This document shows positions 46,289-56,749 of a DNA stretch of 64,000 nt, piece by piece. The DNA comes from Naumovozyma dairenensis CBS 421 (taxonomy: Eukaryota; Ascomycota; Saccharomycetes; Saccharomycetales; Saccharomycetaceae). The DNA is taken from positions 186,001 to 250,000 of the forward strand of contig NC_016480.1 in the NCBI RefSeq assembly GCF_000227115.2. Reading direction: 5' to 3'. Each line of letters begins with the position of its first letter. Position 1 is the stretch's first letter. The position numbers and the translations under genes are program-made. The notes under the pieces were generated by a model. The model had not been told where the DNA came from. It saw nothing but the letters and a program-made list of their open reading frames with translations, and did not search any database.

Positions 46289-46729
46289 TCATGAATGTGT
46301 CACTAAGACATTATTACTACTTTTATCATCATGCGTCATTATATTCATATCTCCCTTATTCTTGGATGTGGTTCCATTAACAATATAATTCAAAACTTGC
46401 ATCTTAGAATCACCATTTTCCAATCTATATTTAATAATTCTTGTCATTTGAGTCCCTGCTACCCCCGCTAGGAAGAAATTTACGGAAGCTAATAAATAAT
46501 TTCTTGGTGTAATGACAAATGACCAACGAGTCCAAACTAACCCGGTTGCTAATAATGATAAATTTTGTGTTCCAGATAAAGTATCTACTGGTCTTTGCAT
46601 ATCATTTAAACCGGCTATGACAAGACTCCATTTTAATGTGGGGGCCCAAAAATGAACTGTCTTGGGTCCCGTTTGACTATTCCAAAACCTTTTAAATGTG
46701 GTTCCTATCGTTGATCTTGCGGCTGACAT
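46289..46729 (-). CDS. MPC3: Mitochondrial pyruvate carrier subunit
   Basis: A 146-aa MPC-family protein, the same length as S. cerevisiae Mpc3/Fmp43 (YGR243W). The motifs HFWAPTLKWSLVIAGLND, LSLLATGLVWTRWSFVITPR and NYLLASVNFFLAGVAGTQ give the three hydrophobic segments of the family. Together with Mpc1 it imports pyruvate across the inner membrane. Mpc2 and Mpc3 are close paralogues; the MPC3 label rests on its place next to LSC2. Some yeasts have only one such gene, which may then serve both states. Confidence 0.88.
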   Translation of the reverse strand: MSAARSTIGTTFKRFWNSQTGPKTVHFWAPTLKWSLVIAGLNDMQRPVDTLSGTQNLSLLATGLVWTRWSFVITPRNYLLASVNFFLAGVAGTQMTRIIKYRLENGDSKMQVLNYIVNGTTSKNKGDMNIMTHDDKSSNNVLVTHS

Positions 46730-47578
46730 GTCTTATTTCTTGTGTGTTTGTTTGTTGTTTCGGTATGTGTGTGTGTGTTTGTGTGTGTTTCTCACTTGTT
46801 GTGTTATATGGAATAGGTAGATAGATAGATACTGTAGTAGGATAAACGTTTCGCTTCAATTACTCGAACCAACTCATAAGATATATAGTTTTTCCAATTT
46901 TACATATACACATACATGTACATAGACATAGACATATTACTAGATAGATGCCTTATGGAAGATGAAACAGCGTAAGAGACTCACTTTACCAATAAAAACG
47001 GACAAGTCCTTTTCCCACTAAAATGACGTATTGAGAGCGGAGGTGTGTGGGTGTGTAGTACGGCTGTTCAATGCCCCCCCCCCCCGAGGAAGAAACACTA
47101 TAAGTTTGAGGGAGGTTTTATACATATATAACGGCTTTAGCGGTATTGTTACGTAAAACTGTTACGTATTGTACAATAATGCAATCACCACTTAAATATA
47201 TACGGGGTGGCCTCATGGTAGGGATAGGGTTTCTTCAACTTTTCCTCTCTTTTGTGTTAAATTGTTTCAAAAATCTTAGTCAATTCTTCTCCCACCCCTC
47301 ACCCGCGGGAACCTTAAATAAACCCTCAAAGTTGTTCCGTCGAGACACTATCCGCGGAACCGAAGTACTTGAATTATTTATGCATCACGTCACACAGTGG
47401 GGAGCTTTCTCAAAACGTCACAAATTTACCTCCACTGTCACCATAAAATTACACAAATTTTCTTGTTTACGATTTATACACTTTGTGTTTTCTGCTCCCA
47501 TACAAGCCATACTATAACCTCTAACATTTATTCATATATGAAATATTTTAGTCATATAGTCTATTATATTTTATTGCT
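46730..47578. promoter_or_regulatory. MPC3 upstream region and synteny breakpoint
   Basis: About 850 bp between the MPC3 start and the AIM21 3' end. It carries GT-rich simple sequence (46,741-46,800), a 12-base C-run (47,074-47,085), a STRE-type CCCCT near 47,297 and a PDRE. The S. cerevisiae chromosome VII order ends here and genes of the chromosome IX/V centromere region begin. Confidence 0.5.
47351..47358. promoter_or_regulatory. Pleiotropic drug response element TCCGCGGA
   Basis: A perfect palindromic Pdr1/Pdr3 site in the MPC3 upstream region, 622 bp from the ATG and over 200 bp after the AIM21 stop. MPC3 is not a usual PDR target. Confidence 0.5.
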
Positions 47579-49975
47579 CTAGTTTAAACCACTTTGGTCT
47601 TTCAGCAGCTCATCAATAGGCTTATCTTCCTCCATCATTTGTCGCTCCATTGCACTCTGCGCTTCATCTTCTAAACCTTGCTCCAATATCTCAATTGAAT
47701 CATCTTGGTCTCGTGAATCAATGGCATCAGCTACAGCTTCTTCTAGCTCTAACCCAGTATGATTTTTCTTAATCGCAACTGATTCACTAACGTGCCTTTT
47801 TCCATGGTGAGATTCGATCTCCTTTATTTCTAAGGCATCGATAAATTCATCATCATCATTCTCAACTTCTTCTTCGTGCTCTTCTTGTCCCTCTTTTCCT
47901 TCTTTATCGAGAGATCCTAATCCATCACTCTTTACTACTGCGCCTTCTGAACGACATACAATTTTCCAGGTATTGAAAATTTGGATAACATTTTCATCTT
48001 CTTTAATATCAACTATTTTTTCAGTCTTAGCAATTTTGGAAGGTAACTTCCTACCACGTGGACCTCTTGCCCTTCTACGTGTCCCCATACCGGTTGATTC
48101 ATCCCCCATTGCTTCTTCTGCCTGCTTTAAGTTCAATTGCTCTTCCACTGCATTAGAGGCTGCATCAGGTGATAATTTTTTATTTAGAATTGGCCCTCCA
48201 GGTGCCATCCCAGGGAGCGCAAATAGCCCATTCAAATTCTTAACAAATTCTGCTTTCCCTTCATTATCGGTATCCTTTGAGTCATTTTCTTTCTCACTTC
48301 CTTTAGAAAATGGTTCATTGACTTTTGCCATATTTTCCTCTTGTTGCTTTTTCAACATTTCATGCAATGCGGCAATCCTTGATGATGGTTTCTTAGGCAC
48401 TGGTGGTGGTGCACGCTTTTTGGGTCTTTCAGGAATCTTCGGTTCTACCTTTTCTTCATTATGTGCTTCTTCTTCAGGTGCTTCTTGTTTATGCGCTTCT
48501 TCTGTATGTGCTTCTTCTTCAGGTGCTTCTTCTTCTTTTCCTTCAGAAAGCAATTCATCGTTTCCCTTCGAAGGACTGACTGCAGGTTCTTCCACACTCG
48601 GCTCTTGTCCGGTTCTCAAATCCGTATCAATATCTTCTGAGACTGCTTCCCCTTCATTATCCACTTTATGGACTGGTGTACTTTCAGGTACATTTGATAA
48701 GATATCTACTTTAGGTTCCATTTCAGATTTGTTTTCCTTCTCTTCCTTGTGAGGTACTATATCGTGGCCTTCATTTTTCTTTTCAAATATTGACTCCTCT
48801 TTAGCACTACTATTCGTACTAGAAATAGCCGGTCTTCTTTCAGGCATTTTTGGTAGTATTGTTGGGGTAGCATCGTCAGATGGGACTGCTTCGATAGTTT
48901 CAGTTTCAGCTTTACCTTGGAGTCCTTCCTCTTTGACATCTGCATGAATAACTTCCACAATATTATCATGAGATATCGACTCCATCTTTGGAGTATCAAC
49001 TCTCCCAATTGTTGGCCTTCTTTCCGGAATCTTTGGAGTGATTGCTGGTTCAGCTTTAGAACTGATACCAGAAGTAGCAATGTCATTTTTAACTGTAATA
49101 TCGTCTTCATCTTTGTAAACTTTTTCCTGTAATTGCTCTTCATTTTTGTTTTCATTTTCATGTTCTTCCACAACTTCTTTTACTTTGCTGGCAGGATCGG
49201 TAGTAACTACTTCGGATTCTGGGGATGGCATTGCTACTGAATCTGTAGTATCAACACTTTGATCTTTAGTTTCTTCTTTTGTCCCTTCTGTTACCTCGAT
49301 TGAATTATCAACTTGGCCCTCTTCAGCTATTTTTGGTTGTGATGTCTGCAACATGGGTTCAGAAAAAATGTTTCCTATACTTTCAACAACATTTCCTTCT
49401 GAGCTACCATCGGGAACGGGCTCCTTTATCGAAGAAAAAGACTTGTTACTTGATTTTTTTCCTTGCAACCCATCCTCTCCCATCTCATGAACAAGATTTT
49501 GTTGTTTTGTATCATTTTCATCGCCTTGACTATTAATGTTTTCCTCATGGCCATGATTAGAAGTAGCAGTGCCATGATTCTTATTAGGTCTCCGTGGTGG
49601 ATGTGGAATTTGTGCATGAACAGAAGATAACATATTTTCCATTTCTTTCAATTCAGAGTCCGTATTTTGAATAAGATTATCAATTTCTTCAGTGACTGAA
49701 TGTTTCATTGGTCTTCGTTCAGGTAATAATGGTATTTGAGTTTCGACATCAGTAGTATTAATATCGTTGTTTCCTATCGTTTGGATCGTCTGAGCCTTCC
49801 TTATGGGACGCCTCGATGGAATACTTGGAGTTGTTTCTTTAACGCTTGCCTGTCCTGTTGCTGGAAGTGATGGCTCAACCTCGTTAAGTTCCTCTTGTGA
49901 TAAAGATGATTGCATTGGTGACGTCTTCCTTCTTCGAGGTCTTTCTGGGATATGAGGTAAATCTGATTGCGACAT
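47579..49975 (-). CDS. AIM21: Actin patch protein Aim21
   Basis: A 798-aa largely disordered protein, against 679 aa in S. cerevisiae YIR003W. It carries repeated proline motifs of the PxIPERRP type (PHIPERPRRR, PLLPERRP, PKIPERRP, PKMPERRP) and later KRAPPPVPKKPSSRI. A C-terminal basic block (TRRRARGPRGRKLPSK) is followed by IFNTWKIVCRSEG. Glu-rich repeats of EEAHNEE/EEAPEEE type occur near residues 490-520. Aim21 with Tda2 binds capping protein and limits barbed-end assembly at endocytic actin patches; the proline motifs bind SH3 proteins such as Bbc1 and Abp1. It is divergent from MPH1 as in S. cerevisiae. Confidence 0.93.
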   Translation of the reverse strand: MSQSDLPHIPERPRRRKTSPMQSSLSQEELNEVEPSLPATGQASVKETTPSIPSRRPIRKAQTIQTIGNNDINTTDVETQIPLLPERRPMKHSVTEEIDNLIQNTDSELKEMENMLSSVHAQIPHPPRRPNKNHGTATSNHGHEENINSQGDENDTKQQNLVHEMGEDGLQGKKSSNKSFSSIKEPVPDGSSEGNVVESIGNIFSEPMLQTSQPKIAEEGQVDNSIEVTEGTKEETKDQSVDTTDSVAMPSPESEVVTTDPASKVKEVVEEHENENKNEEQLQEKVYKDEDDITVKNDIATSGISSKAEPAITPKIPERRPTIGRVDTPKMESISHDNIVEVIHADVKEEGLQGKAETETIEAVPSDDATPTILPKMPERRPAISSTNSSAKEESIFEKKNEGHDIVPHKEEKENKSEMEPKVDILSNVPESTPVHKVDNEGEAVSEDIDTDLRTGQEPSVEEPAVSPSKGNDELLSEGKEEEAPEEEAHTEEAHKQEAPEEEAHNEEKVEPKIPERPKKRAPPPVPKKPSSRIAALHEMLKKQQEENMAKVNEPFSKGSEKENDSKDTDNEGKAEFVKNLNGLFALPGMAPGGPILNKKLSPDAASNAVEEQLNLKQAEEAMGDESTGMGTRRRARGPRGRKLPSKIAKTEKIVDIKEDENVIQIFNTWKIVCRSEGAVVKSDGLGSLDKEGKEGQEEHEEEVENDDDEFIDALEIKEIESHHGKRHVSESVAIKKNHTGLELEEAVADAIDSRDQDDSIEILEQGLEDEAQSAMERQMMEEDKPIDELLKDQSGLN

Positions 49976-50443
49976 TATCCCCTTTTTTTCTTGCTGATAG
50001 TTTGGTATGATACTTCCGTTAAAGTATTGTAAATGGATAACAAAAAAGCTAATTAGCAGTAATAGGAAAAACCAATAATCAAAGACTTACGATAGTCGCT
50101 GCTCATCAAAACCAACAAACAATCAATCAATCGATAGTTGTTGTTTATGACAGATCTCAGTTCTCTTTTATTGTTTTTACGAAAAAGGACCCGTGAATTT
50201 TGAGCACGTGAAAGAGTGCTCGCATTTCGTGTATCAAAAACAAATAAATAAATATTTATACATAATCATCGATTTGAATGGAATTGAATTGAATCGAGAC
50301 ATCTAAACCAAGAAATCAAAGATCAATCCTTATCGAATCAAGCAGAAGTTTCTTTCCAAATAGCCGCTATCATAAGCATCAGGTCTAGTTACTTATCCTA
50401 TCGTTCTTTTTTGCATGTCTTTATAACCCGCATAATATCGAGA
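49976..50443. promoter_or_regulatory. Divergent promoter between AIM21 and MPH1
   Basis: About 470 bp with an E-box CACGTG at 50,205-50,210, a possible Cbf1 or Pho4 site. No other gene is seen. Confidence 0.5.
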
Positions 50444-53377
50444 ATGGATGATGACGATGATGATTTCAGCAATTTTGAAGACGATGAGTTAGACTCATTG
50501 TACGAAAAGAATATCAATAAAAATGTTCAAGAAATCACATTCAGAAGATCTGTTGCTGTTCAACGTGACCTCATGAACAATATTCTTCCCGGTGAGAAAC
50601 CAATTTATGAAGAAATACAAAGGAAAGTTACCTTTGGTCCAACTCATCATAAATTTAATGAAGAATCTCTAAGCACGTATCTCTATCCAACCAATTTTGA
50701 AGTGAGAGATTATCAATTTGATATCGTTAAAAAATCATTGTTTACAAATATACTTTGTGCAATCCCCACAGGTATGGGTAAAACTTTCATCGCTAGTACT
50801 GTCATGTTGAATTACTTCTTATGGACTCAGACCGGTAAGATCATATTTACCGCTCCAACAAGACCATTAGTGGCTCAACAAATTAAGGCATGTCTTGGTA
50901 TAACTGGTATACCTTCTGATGAAACTGCTATTCTATTAGATAAAAGTAGGAAAAATAGAGAAGAAATTTGGGCAAATAAAAGAGTATTCTTCACCACACC
51001 ACAAGTAGTGGAAAATGATTTGAAAAGAGGTGTTTTAAATCCAAAGGATATCGTATGTTTGGTCATTGATGAAGCTCATAGAGCAACGGGATCATACGCA
51101 TACACTAATGTCGTGAAATTCATTGATAGATTTAACAGTTCTTATAGAATATTAGCATTGACAGCTACCCCAGGCTCTGATCTTGATAGCGTTCAAGAAG
51201 TTGTTAATAATTTAGATATTTCTAAGATTGAAATTCGTACAGAGGAAAGTATTGATATTGTTAAATATATGAAACAAAGAGAAAAAGTTAAAATCCAAAC
51301 AGGTTTAACCACAGAAATTGAAGATGTTATAGAACAATTGGGCATCGCAATCCAACCTGTACTTCAACAAGCAGTCGAATTAGGTATTTATGAAGAATGT
51401 GAACCATCACGAATAAATTCATTCAAGGCAATGCAATTGAGTCAAAAAATTATTGCAAATCCAACTTTGCCTGAAGGAATTAAGTGGAGAAATTTTTTTA
51501 TTCTACAATTATTAAACCACGTTGGACAAATGCTTAAAAGAATTAAAATTTATGGTCTTCGCACTTTTTACAATTACTTTATAAATAAACATAAAGAATT
51601 CACAACAAAATATAATTTAGGGAAATCTACAAATAAAATTGCCGCAGGATTTTATTTCCATCCAATTTTGAAAACATTGAGGGAGAATTGTGATAAACAT
51701 GTGGCAAACCCAAAATTCTTAGGACATGAAAAATTACAAAACATTAGAGATGAACTAATTGATTTTTTTGAAAATGGAGCACCAGATTCAAGAGTTATCA
51801 TATTTACAGAACTTCGAGAAAGCGCTTTGGAAATCGTTAAATGTGTAGATAGTATGAACGATAAGCGTATAAGACCGCATATTTTTATTGGACAGGCAAG
51901 AGGTAAAGAAGGATTTGATGAAGTCACATACTCTCGTAAACATAAACCAAAGGGTAGGAAAAAGGAAGATAAACTGAGGCGACAAGAAGAGGAAAGACGA
52001 ATCGAGGAACAGAGAAAATTAGAAAAAGAACAACAAAAACTAGAAAGGAGTGTCTCGAGAACTGGATCCTCGGAGGATGCTCAGATTAATGGGATGAATC
52101 AAAAAAGGCAAAAAGAAACTATTAAAGAGTTTAAAGAAGGGATATATAACGTTTTGGTTTGTACATCTATCGGTGAAGAAGGTTTAGATATCGGAGAAGT
52201 TGATTTGATCATTTGTTATGATACAACTAGTAGCCCAATTAAAAATATACAAAGGATGGGGAGAACAGGAAGAAAAAGGGATGGTAAAATCATCTTGCTC
52301 TTCAGTAGTAATGAAGCTACAAAATTTGAACAAGCCATGGAAAATTATTCTAATTTACAGAAACTAATTACAAAGAACTTCATCGAATATAAGAAGTCGG
52401 ATCGTATACTTCCGACGAGTATCAATCCAGAATGTGTTAAAAAATTTATCGAAATCAATGAATCAGATAAAGAAGTGAATAATATGGAAAGTGATGAAAT
52501 TATCAAATATGCTACTCAAAGAATGATGGGGAAGACCCCTAAAAAGAAAACAACTAAATCGAGGAAAGTTTCCAAGGAGCCTAAAAGCAAACAAAAGCAA
52601 TTTTTTATGCCAGATAACGTCGTGACTGGTATTATTAAAGCTAGTACCTTAGTAAATAAATATAACACCGATGAAAATGGTAATAAAGTACGACAAGAAA
52701 TTAAAGCTAAACCTGTTGAAAAGAAGAAACTTGCAACTTTGGACTCGATTGAGAATGATCCATCATCATCAGATCTCGAAGATTTTGATCTGCAGGATTA
52801 CGGAACATTAAAGCATGACCAGAAGACATTAGTAGATATTCTCGGTACTGTAAAAGAAGAAACTCAGGCCCAGGTTCTTCCTAACGACAACTATTCTGGG
52901 TCAATGGAAAATTCTATGGTTCTTCCTGTGAAGCGTGAAAAAAGGGAGAAAGACGTGCCACAAACCATTGGTAAATTAGATTCCCGATCGGGCGATTCAA
53001 GAGTTTCCAGCGCTAAGCCCTTAGCTACTGAGGAGGTTCGACTGCCAATTGAAGATATGTCGTATTTCGCGAAGCACTATTCAAAACAGGATTCAATTTC
53101 GATTAATTCTATACCAAATCTTAGTGAAGCAAACAAGGCATCGCTAATTCCTCACACAAGTTTTACGCAGGGAATAATAGGATTATTTAGAGATATGAGA
53201 GAAAACAAACCAGAGCAAAATATAGAGTTTAACAGAATAAAATGTATAGGCAAAGGATTACAGAATGGCGTATTGAAACAAAAGAACATATTGGCTCGTG
53301 CATTGTGGATAATCACAATATCAGTTACCTTCAAAAATTGCCGATGCAGACAGTGTACCAAAATCCACCGAAACTGA
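50444..53377 (+). CDS. MPH1: DEAH 3'-5' DNA helicase Mph1 (FANCM orthologue), 3' end possibly frameshifted
   Basis: A 977-aa SF2 helicase from ATG 50444 (MDDDDDDFSNFEDDELDSLY), against 993 aa in S. cerevisiae YIR002C. Helicase motifs: YQFDIVKKSLF, IPTGMGKTFIA near 106, VIDEAHRATG near 207, LALTATPGS near 240, VCTSIGEEGLDIGEVDLIICYD, and QRMGRTGRKRDGK near 602. The C-terminal part is Lys/Ser-rich. Mph1 unwinds D-loops and remodels forks in error-free bypass. The annotated frame ends in an odd Cys-rich tail (CRCRQCTKIHRN), while an overlapping frame (53,242-53,424) gives a natural acidic tail, suggesting a one-base deletion near 53,300. Confidence 0.94.
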   Translation: MDDDDDDFSNFEDDELDSLYEKNINKNVQEITFRRSVAVQRDLMNNILPGEKPIYEEIQRKVTFGPTHHKFNEESLSTYLYPTNFEVRDYQFDIVKKSLFTNILCAIPTGMGKTFIASTVMLNYFLWTQTGKIIFTAPTRPLVAQQIKACLGITGIPSDETAILLDKSRKNREEIWANKRVFFTTPQVVENDLKRGVLNPKDIVCLVIDEAHRATGSYAYTNVVKFIDRFNSSYRILALTATPGSDLDSVQEVVNNLDISKIEIRTEESIDIVKYMKQREKVKIQTGLTTEIEDVIEQLGIAIQPVLQQAVELGIYEECEPSRINSFKAMQLSQKIIANPTLPEGIKWRNFFILQLLNHVGQMLKRIKIYGLRTFYNYFINKHKEFTTKYNLGKSTNKIAAGFYFHPILKTLRENCDKHVANPKFLGHEKLQNIRDELIDFFENGAPDSRVIIFTELRESALEIVKCVDSMNDKRIRPHIFIGQARGKEGFDEVTYSRKHKPKGRKKEDKLRRQEEERRIEEQRKLEKEQQKLERSVSRTGSSEDAQINGMNQKRQKETIKEFKEGIYNVLVCTSIGEEGLDIGEVDLIICYDTTSSPIKNIQRMGRTGRKRDGKIILLFSSNEATKFEQAMENYSNLQKLITKNFIEYKKSDRILPTSINPECVKKFIEINESDKEVNNMESDEIIKYATQRMMGKTPKKKTTKSRKVSKEPKSKQKQFFMPDNVVTGIIKASTLVNKYNTDENGNKVRQEIKAKPVEKKKLATLDSIENDPSSSDLEDFDLQDYGTLKHDQKTLVDILGTVKEETQAQVLPNDNYSGSMENSMVLPVKREKREKDVPQTIGKLDSRSGDSRVSSAKPLATEEVRLPIEDMSYFAKHYSKQDSISINSIPNLSEANKASLIPHTSFTQGIIGLFRDMRENKPEQNIEFNRIKCIGKGLQNGVLKQKNILARALWIITISVTFKNCRCRQCTKIHRN

Positions 53378-53851
53378 GTAATGAAGACTTACAGGATCTC
53401 TTTGATTCTGAATCGGATTTTTAACATTTATATAAACATAGACACTTAACAACATAAACAACAGCATAATATAAAATATTAAGATATAAACACTGTTCAA
53501 AACAAAGTGCAGCATCGTTCTATCGAAGTTGCTCCAGTCGTAAAATATACATTGGATAATCGACGAAATTATAAACTTGTTGAAGGCAGAGACTAGAACA
53601 TAAGATTTTGCAATTCTAACGTCCAGGTGCGTCTTTTCGAATAAAATATAAGCCACACTATAACAATAACAATGACATAGAACGAAATAACAAGACAAAG
53701 TACTTTAAAATTCAGATTGAATCTTTTAGTGCTTTTACAATTTTTTCCTATACATCTTTTCGAATAGAAACTTTATCCTTTTCTTAGTTTAACTTGACAA
53801 TTTTTTGTTAGATATATCATACTTTTTCTTGCGTAAAATGCTAATTTTGAT
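53378..53851. other. Convergent 3' regions of MPH1 and PAC2
   Basis: About 470 bp. The first 47 bp continue the alternative MPH1 3' frame to a TAA at 53,424. The rest is AT-rich without a gene. Confidence 0.45.
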
Positions 53852-55375
53852 TTATTTTCTTTTCGAAAAGGTTTGTCTATTTTCTATTTCTTGCCCATTA
53901 TGAGTCACAAAAACTTTAGTTTTTTCTTGTATACCAGTATCTTCAATTGTAGAAAAGTTCTTGTCTATTTCAAATACGATATCATTCGAAATCCTAAATG
54001 AAAGTTTGACATCATTCACGTGTAACGCCAATCTTTTGATGATAATGGTTTTCAGATGTCTTATTGTATAATTTGTCATCACTAGTATTGGAAAATGATT
54101 ACCATGGTAGTGAATTTCAATCTCCAAAAGCAGATTATCCAGCCAAGATTTTTTCTCATGTTCCAATTTCATTTCGATATCGTATTTAGCGTTAAAATAT
54201 TCCCATCTTCCCAAGTTTTTCTCGAAACGTATTTCATCACTCAATATTTTAGAAACAAAGTACAATTCTGCCTCTTTCCTTTCTTGTAATGAAAAGCTCG
54301 AGCCGTTCACGATGTGTAGGTGATCAAATCTCGCCAGAGTTTCGTAAAGTAATTCTGTTTCAGGTTTTGATGAACTTGTAAATAACGGATTTCCGTTGAT
54401 TCTCAATGAGTTCAGCTGGGCTAAATTTTTATTTAATTCGTCACATATTGTCCAGTCTACAAATTTGTTATCTGAAATGTCTAAATCTCTCAGCGTTTCA
54501 GAATTGATCGAGCTTACCTCGGAAAAGAGATTATGAGAAAGGTTTAGTTCTTCTAATTTCCATTGACCTAAACATTTAGGCATGTTATATAGCTGATTAC
54601 AAGATAAATTTAATCCTTTGAGACATTTTGGGATTGTAAAGCTCTTATCCGGAAGCGACTCTAGTAAATTATAGCTAATGTCTAATTGTTTCAAATTAGG
54701 AAAAAGTTGTAACAACAGTTGGACGTTATCGGGTGACAAATAACATGACGACATGGACAGATGCTCCAAGGTTGTTATTTTGAAACCGTCCAGACCTTCC
54801 CATGATATGAAACGATTACCATTTAGGTTTAAAGTTTTCAATTTGGATAGGCACTCTAATATTAATACAACATCCTTGAATGACGAAAATGTATTGTAGG
54901 AGAGATCTAATGTTTCAACATTATTACATGAGTTTTTTATCAAAATGATATCTGATAGTTTCTCACGAGTTTTACAAATACAACTTCGAGATAAAGAGAC
55001 ATGTCTCAGACTGCTGAAATCTTTATTTCTATAGTTCAGTTGTTCAAAACCTAAAGCCTCGACTTCCTTAGTACCCATGACAAGACCAGATATGTACGAG
55101 GAATCTCCATATTTCCCTTGTAAAGCTCCATAAAAAGTGACATTCTTCCTGGCATTAACGAGCAATTTGGGTTCTTTTATAAATGTGGCTGAGTCTGGGA
55201 TTAGAGTTTTAAAATAGCTCTCTCCATGGACTGTACCAGAATGTTTACCACGGTTTGGGTTGTCCCATTCAATACCATAGGCTTCTTCCGATGGCCATTC
55301 TTTGATTTTACCTTTAAAGAGTATTGTACCTAATTCATTATCAATTTGCAGACGATCTCCAACTTCATATGCCAT
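53852..55375 (-). CDS. PAC2: Tubulin folding cofactor E
   Basis: A 507-aa protein, against 518 aa in S. cerevisiae YER007W. The start ATG 55375 (MAYEVGDRLQIDNELGTI) begins a CAP-Gly domain (about 1-75; GTILFKGKIKEW, AYGIEWDNPNRGKHSG). A leucine-rich-repeat region follows (about 150-370; VETLDLSYNTFSSF, LKTLNLNGNRFISWEGL, LKQLDISYNLLESL). The C terminus is a ubiquitin-like domain (about 420-500). Cofactor E binds alpha-tubulin in dimer assembly. Upstream in-frame sequence from a GTG has no family match. Confidence 0.95.
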   Translation of the reverse strand: MAYEVGDRLQIDNELGTILFKGKIKEWPSEEAYGIEWDNPNRGKHSGTVHGESYFKTLIPDSATFIKEPKLLVNARKNVTFYGALQGKYGDSSYISGLVMGTKEVEALGFEQLNYRNKDFSSLRHVSLSRSCICKTREKLSDIILIKNSCNNVETLDLSYNTFSSFKDVVLILECLSKLKTLNLNGNRFISWEGLDGFKITTLEHLSMSSCYLSPDNVQLLLQLFPNLKQLDISYNLLESLPDKSFTIPKCLKGLNLSCNQLYNMPKCLGQWKLEELNLSHNLFSEVSSINSETLRDLDISDNKFVDWTICDELNKNLAQLNSLRINGNPLFTSSSKPETELLYETLARFDHLHIVNGSSFSLQERKEAELYFVSKILSDEIRFEKNLGRWEYFNAKYDIEMKLEHEKKSWLDNLLLEIEIHYHGNHFPILVMTNYTIRHLKTIIIKRLALHVNDVKLSFRISNDIVFEIDKNFSTIEDTGIQEKTKVFVTHNGQEIENRQTFSKRK

Positions 55376-56367
55376 TGGACATAGATGGTTTACCTTTTGT
55401 GCTTTCGTCGCATATGCCACAATCCATTCAAGATTTTCTTTAGAACTACGTAGTGGGCTATTTAGCTTTATAAAACTGAAACGAAGAAAAATTTCCAACT
55501 GGCGCCAATAGTCAAAGCACGTCACATATAGTCAGATAATCTGTTCGACAGATTACACTCATTGCTCATGGGTAAATATCTAATCCCTATTTCAAATTAT
55601 TGAAGCTACCGTTTTTAAAAAGTTTTATATTTTTACATTTATATTTAGTTATTGTTTTTTTGTTTACTTCTCAATTCCAATTGTAGAATGGCAGTGAAAA
55701 CTTTCTGGTTTTAAATATAAATTTTTAAATAGCTTAAAATAAACATTTTTCTTCTTCCCCAAAAAACTTCCCAAACTTCCCCAAACTTTATCACTAGTTA
55801 AATCTATTTATTTTCAAATCACTGTCTTGTTCACCGACTTTTATAAGTCTATTCAACTGAAAGTACCAACTATAAAATACTGGCATACTGATGGGGCATT
55901 TAATAAATGCAACGGATCCTTATCTTCCTATTGGAAACTTACTATGAAAAGAAAATACATTAATCAGTTACAACAATAGAGAAGCAATGTTACTACCAAT
56001 ACTAAAAATTTCCAACAATTTCACCCCACTATTTACAGGGAATAAATATCATCACCACAGCTAAGATCCATGTTAATTAATTTCTCTTTCAGCACTGAAT
56101 GCAGAAAGACACACCAGGATTTCATCCCCTGAAAATATCTTCCAGGACACATTAAGTTGACTTTTTATGGCTTCAAGAATTACGCACGATAAAGTTAACA
56201 TGATGCCAAAATTCGTTGGTTTTGCTTTGAATAGAGAAAACATTAAACTATAGATATAAAATCAAACTACAGATTAACTGGCACTTTCCTTCCAAGACTT
56301 CCTTCAAAATATTAGGTGGTTAGGCATTACACTAGCCATGAAGGATCAAAAAAAGTTGTGAAAAAAA
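55376..56367. other. Gene-free region upstream of PAC2
   Basis: About 1 kb of AT-rich sequence with the PAC2 promoter and repeated CTTCCCCAAA-type runs near 55,755-55,790. No gene is seen up to the tRNA. Confidence 0.4.
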
Positions 56368-56439
56368 CACTCACGCTGGGGGTCGAACCCAGAATCTTCT
56401 GATTAGAAGTCAGACGCGTTGCCATTACGCCACGCAAGC
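56368..56439 (-). tRNA. tRNA-Arg (anticodon UCU)
   Basis: On the minus strand: acceptor GCTTGCG with CGTGAGT, discriminator G, D arm GGCGTAATGGCAACGC, anticodon stem TCTGA/TCAGA with loop CTTCTAA (anticodon TCT), and T arm CTGGG-TTCGACC-CCCAG. It closely resembles the S. cerevisiae tRNA-Arg(UCU). A T-run follows on the minus strand (56,361-56,367). Confidence 0.97.
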
Positions 56440-56749
56440 ATTTATTGAAATTGTTGTATTGAGGGCTCATATGAATGCGGTTTTTAGTGGCGAGATACTA
56501 AAGTTAAATACTTAATATAATGACTTGCAGTGGAAGCGACTTGTTGAGTATGCGAGTATCTGATTAGTTCAATTATCGTTATTCTTCTATCCTGTTTAGT
56601 ATATAACTATAAACATATTACTCGAGGCAATATTGCTTCTTAGGAGATATAACATATTAAATCATATATTGGATGCATCTTAGACTGCAGGATCTGACCT
56701 TATAGGTAGATTCGTTGCAGAATTGCTCCTCCCCGTCCTAGGACAGGAG

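Noticed and set aside
47146..47517. Open frame of 123 codons between MPC3 and AIM21
   Set aside because: Starts at TTG, no recognisable domain, and overlaps the MPC3 promoter with a PDRE.
55376..55525. N-terminal extension of PAC2 from a GTG codon
   Set aside because: No ATG, no family match before the CAP-Gly start at ATG 55,375.
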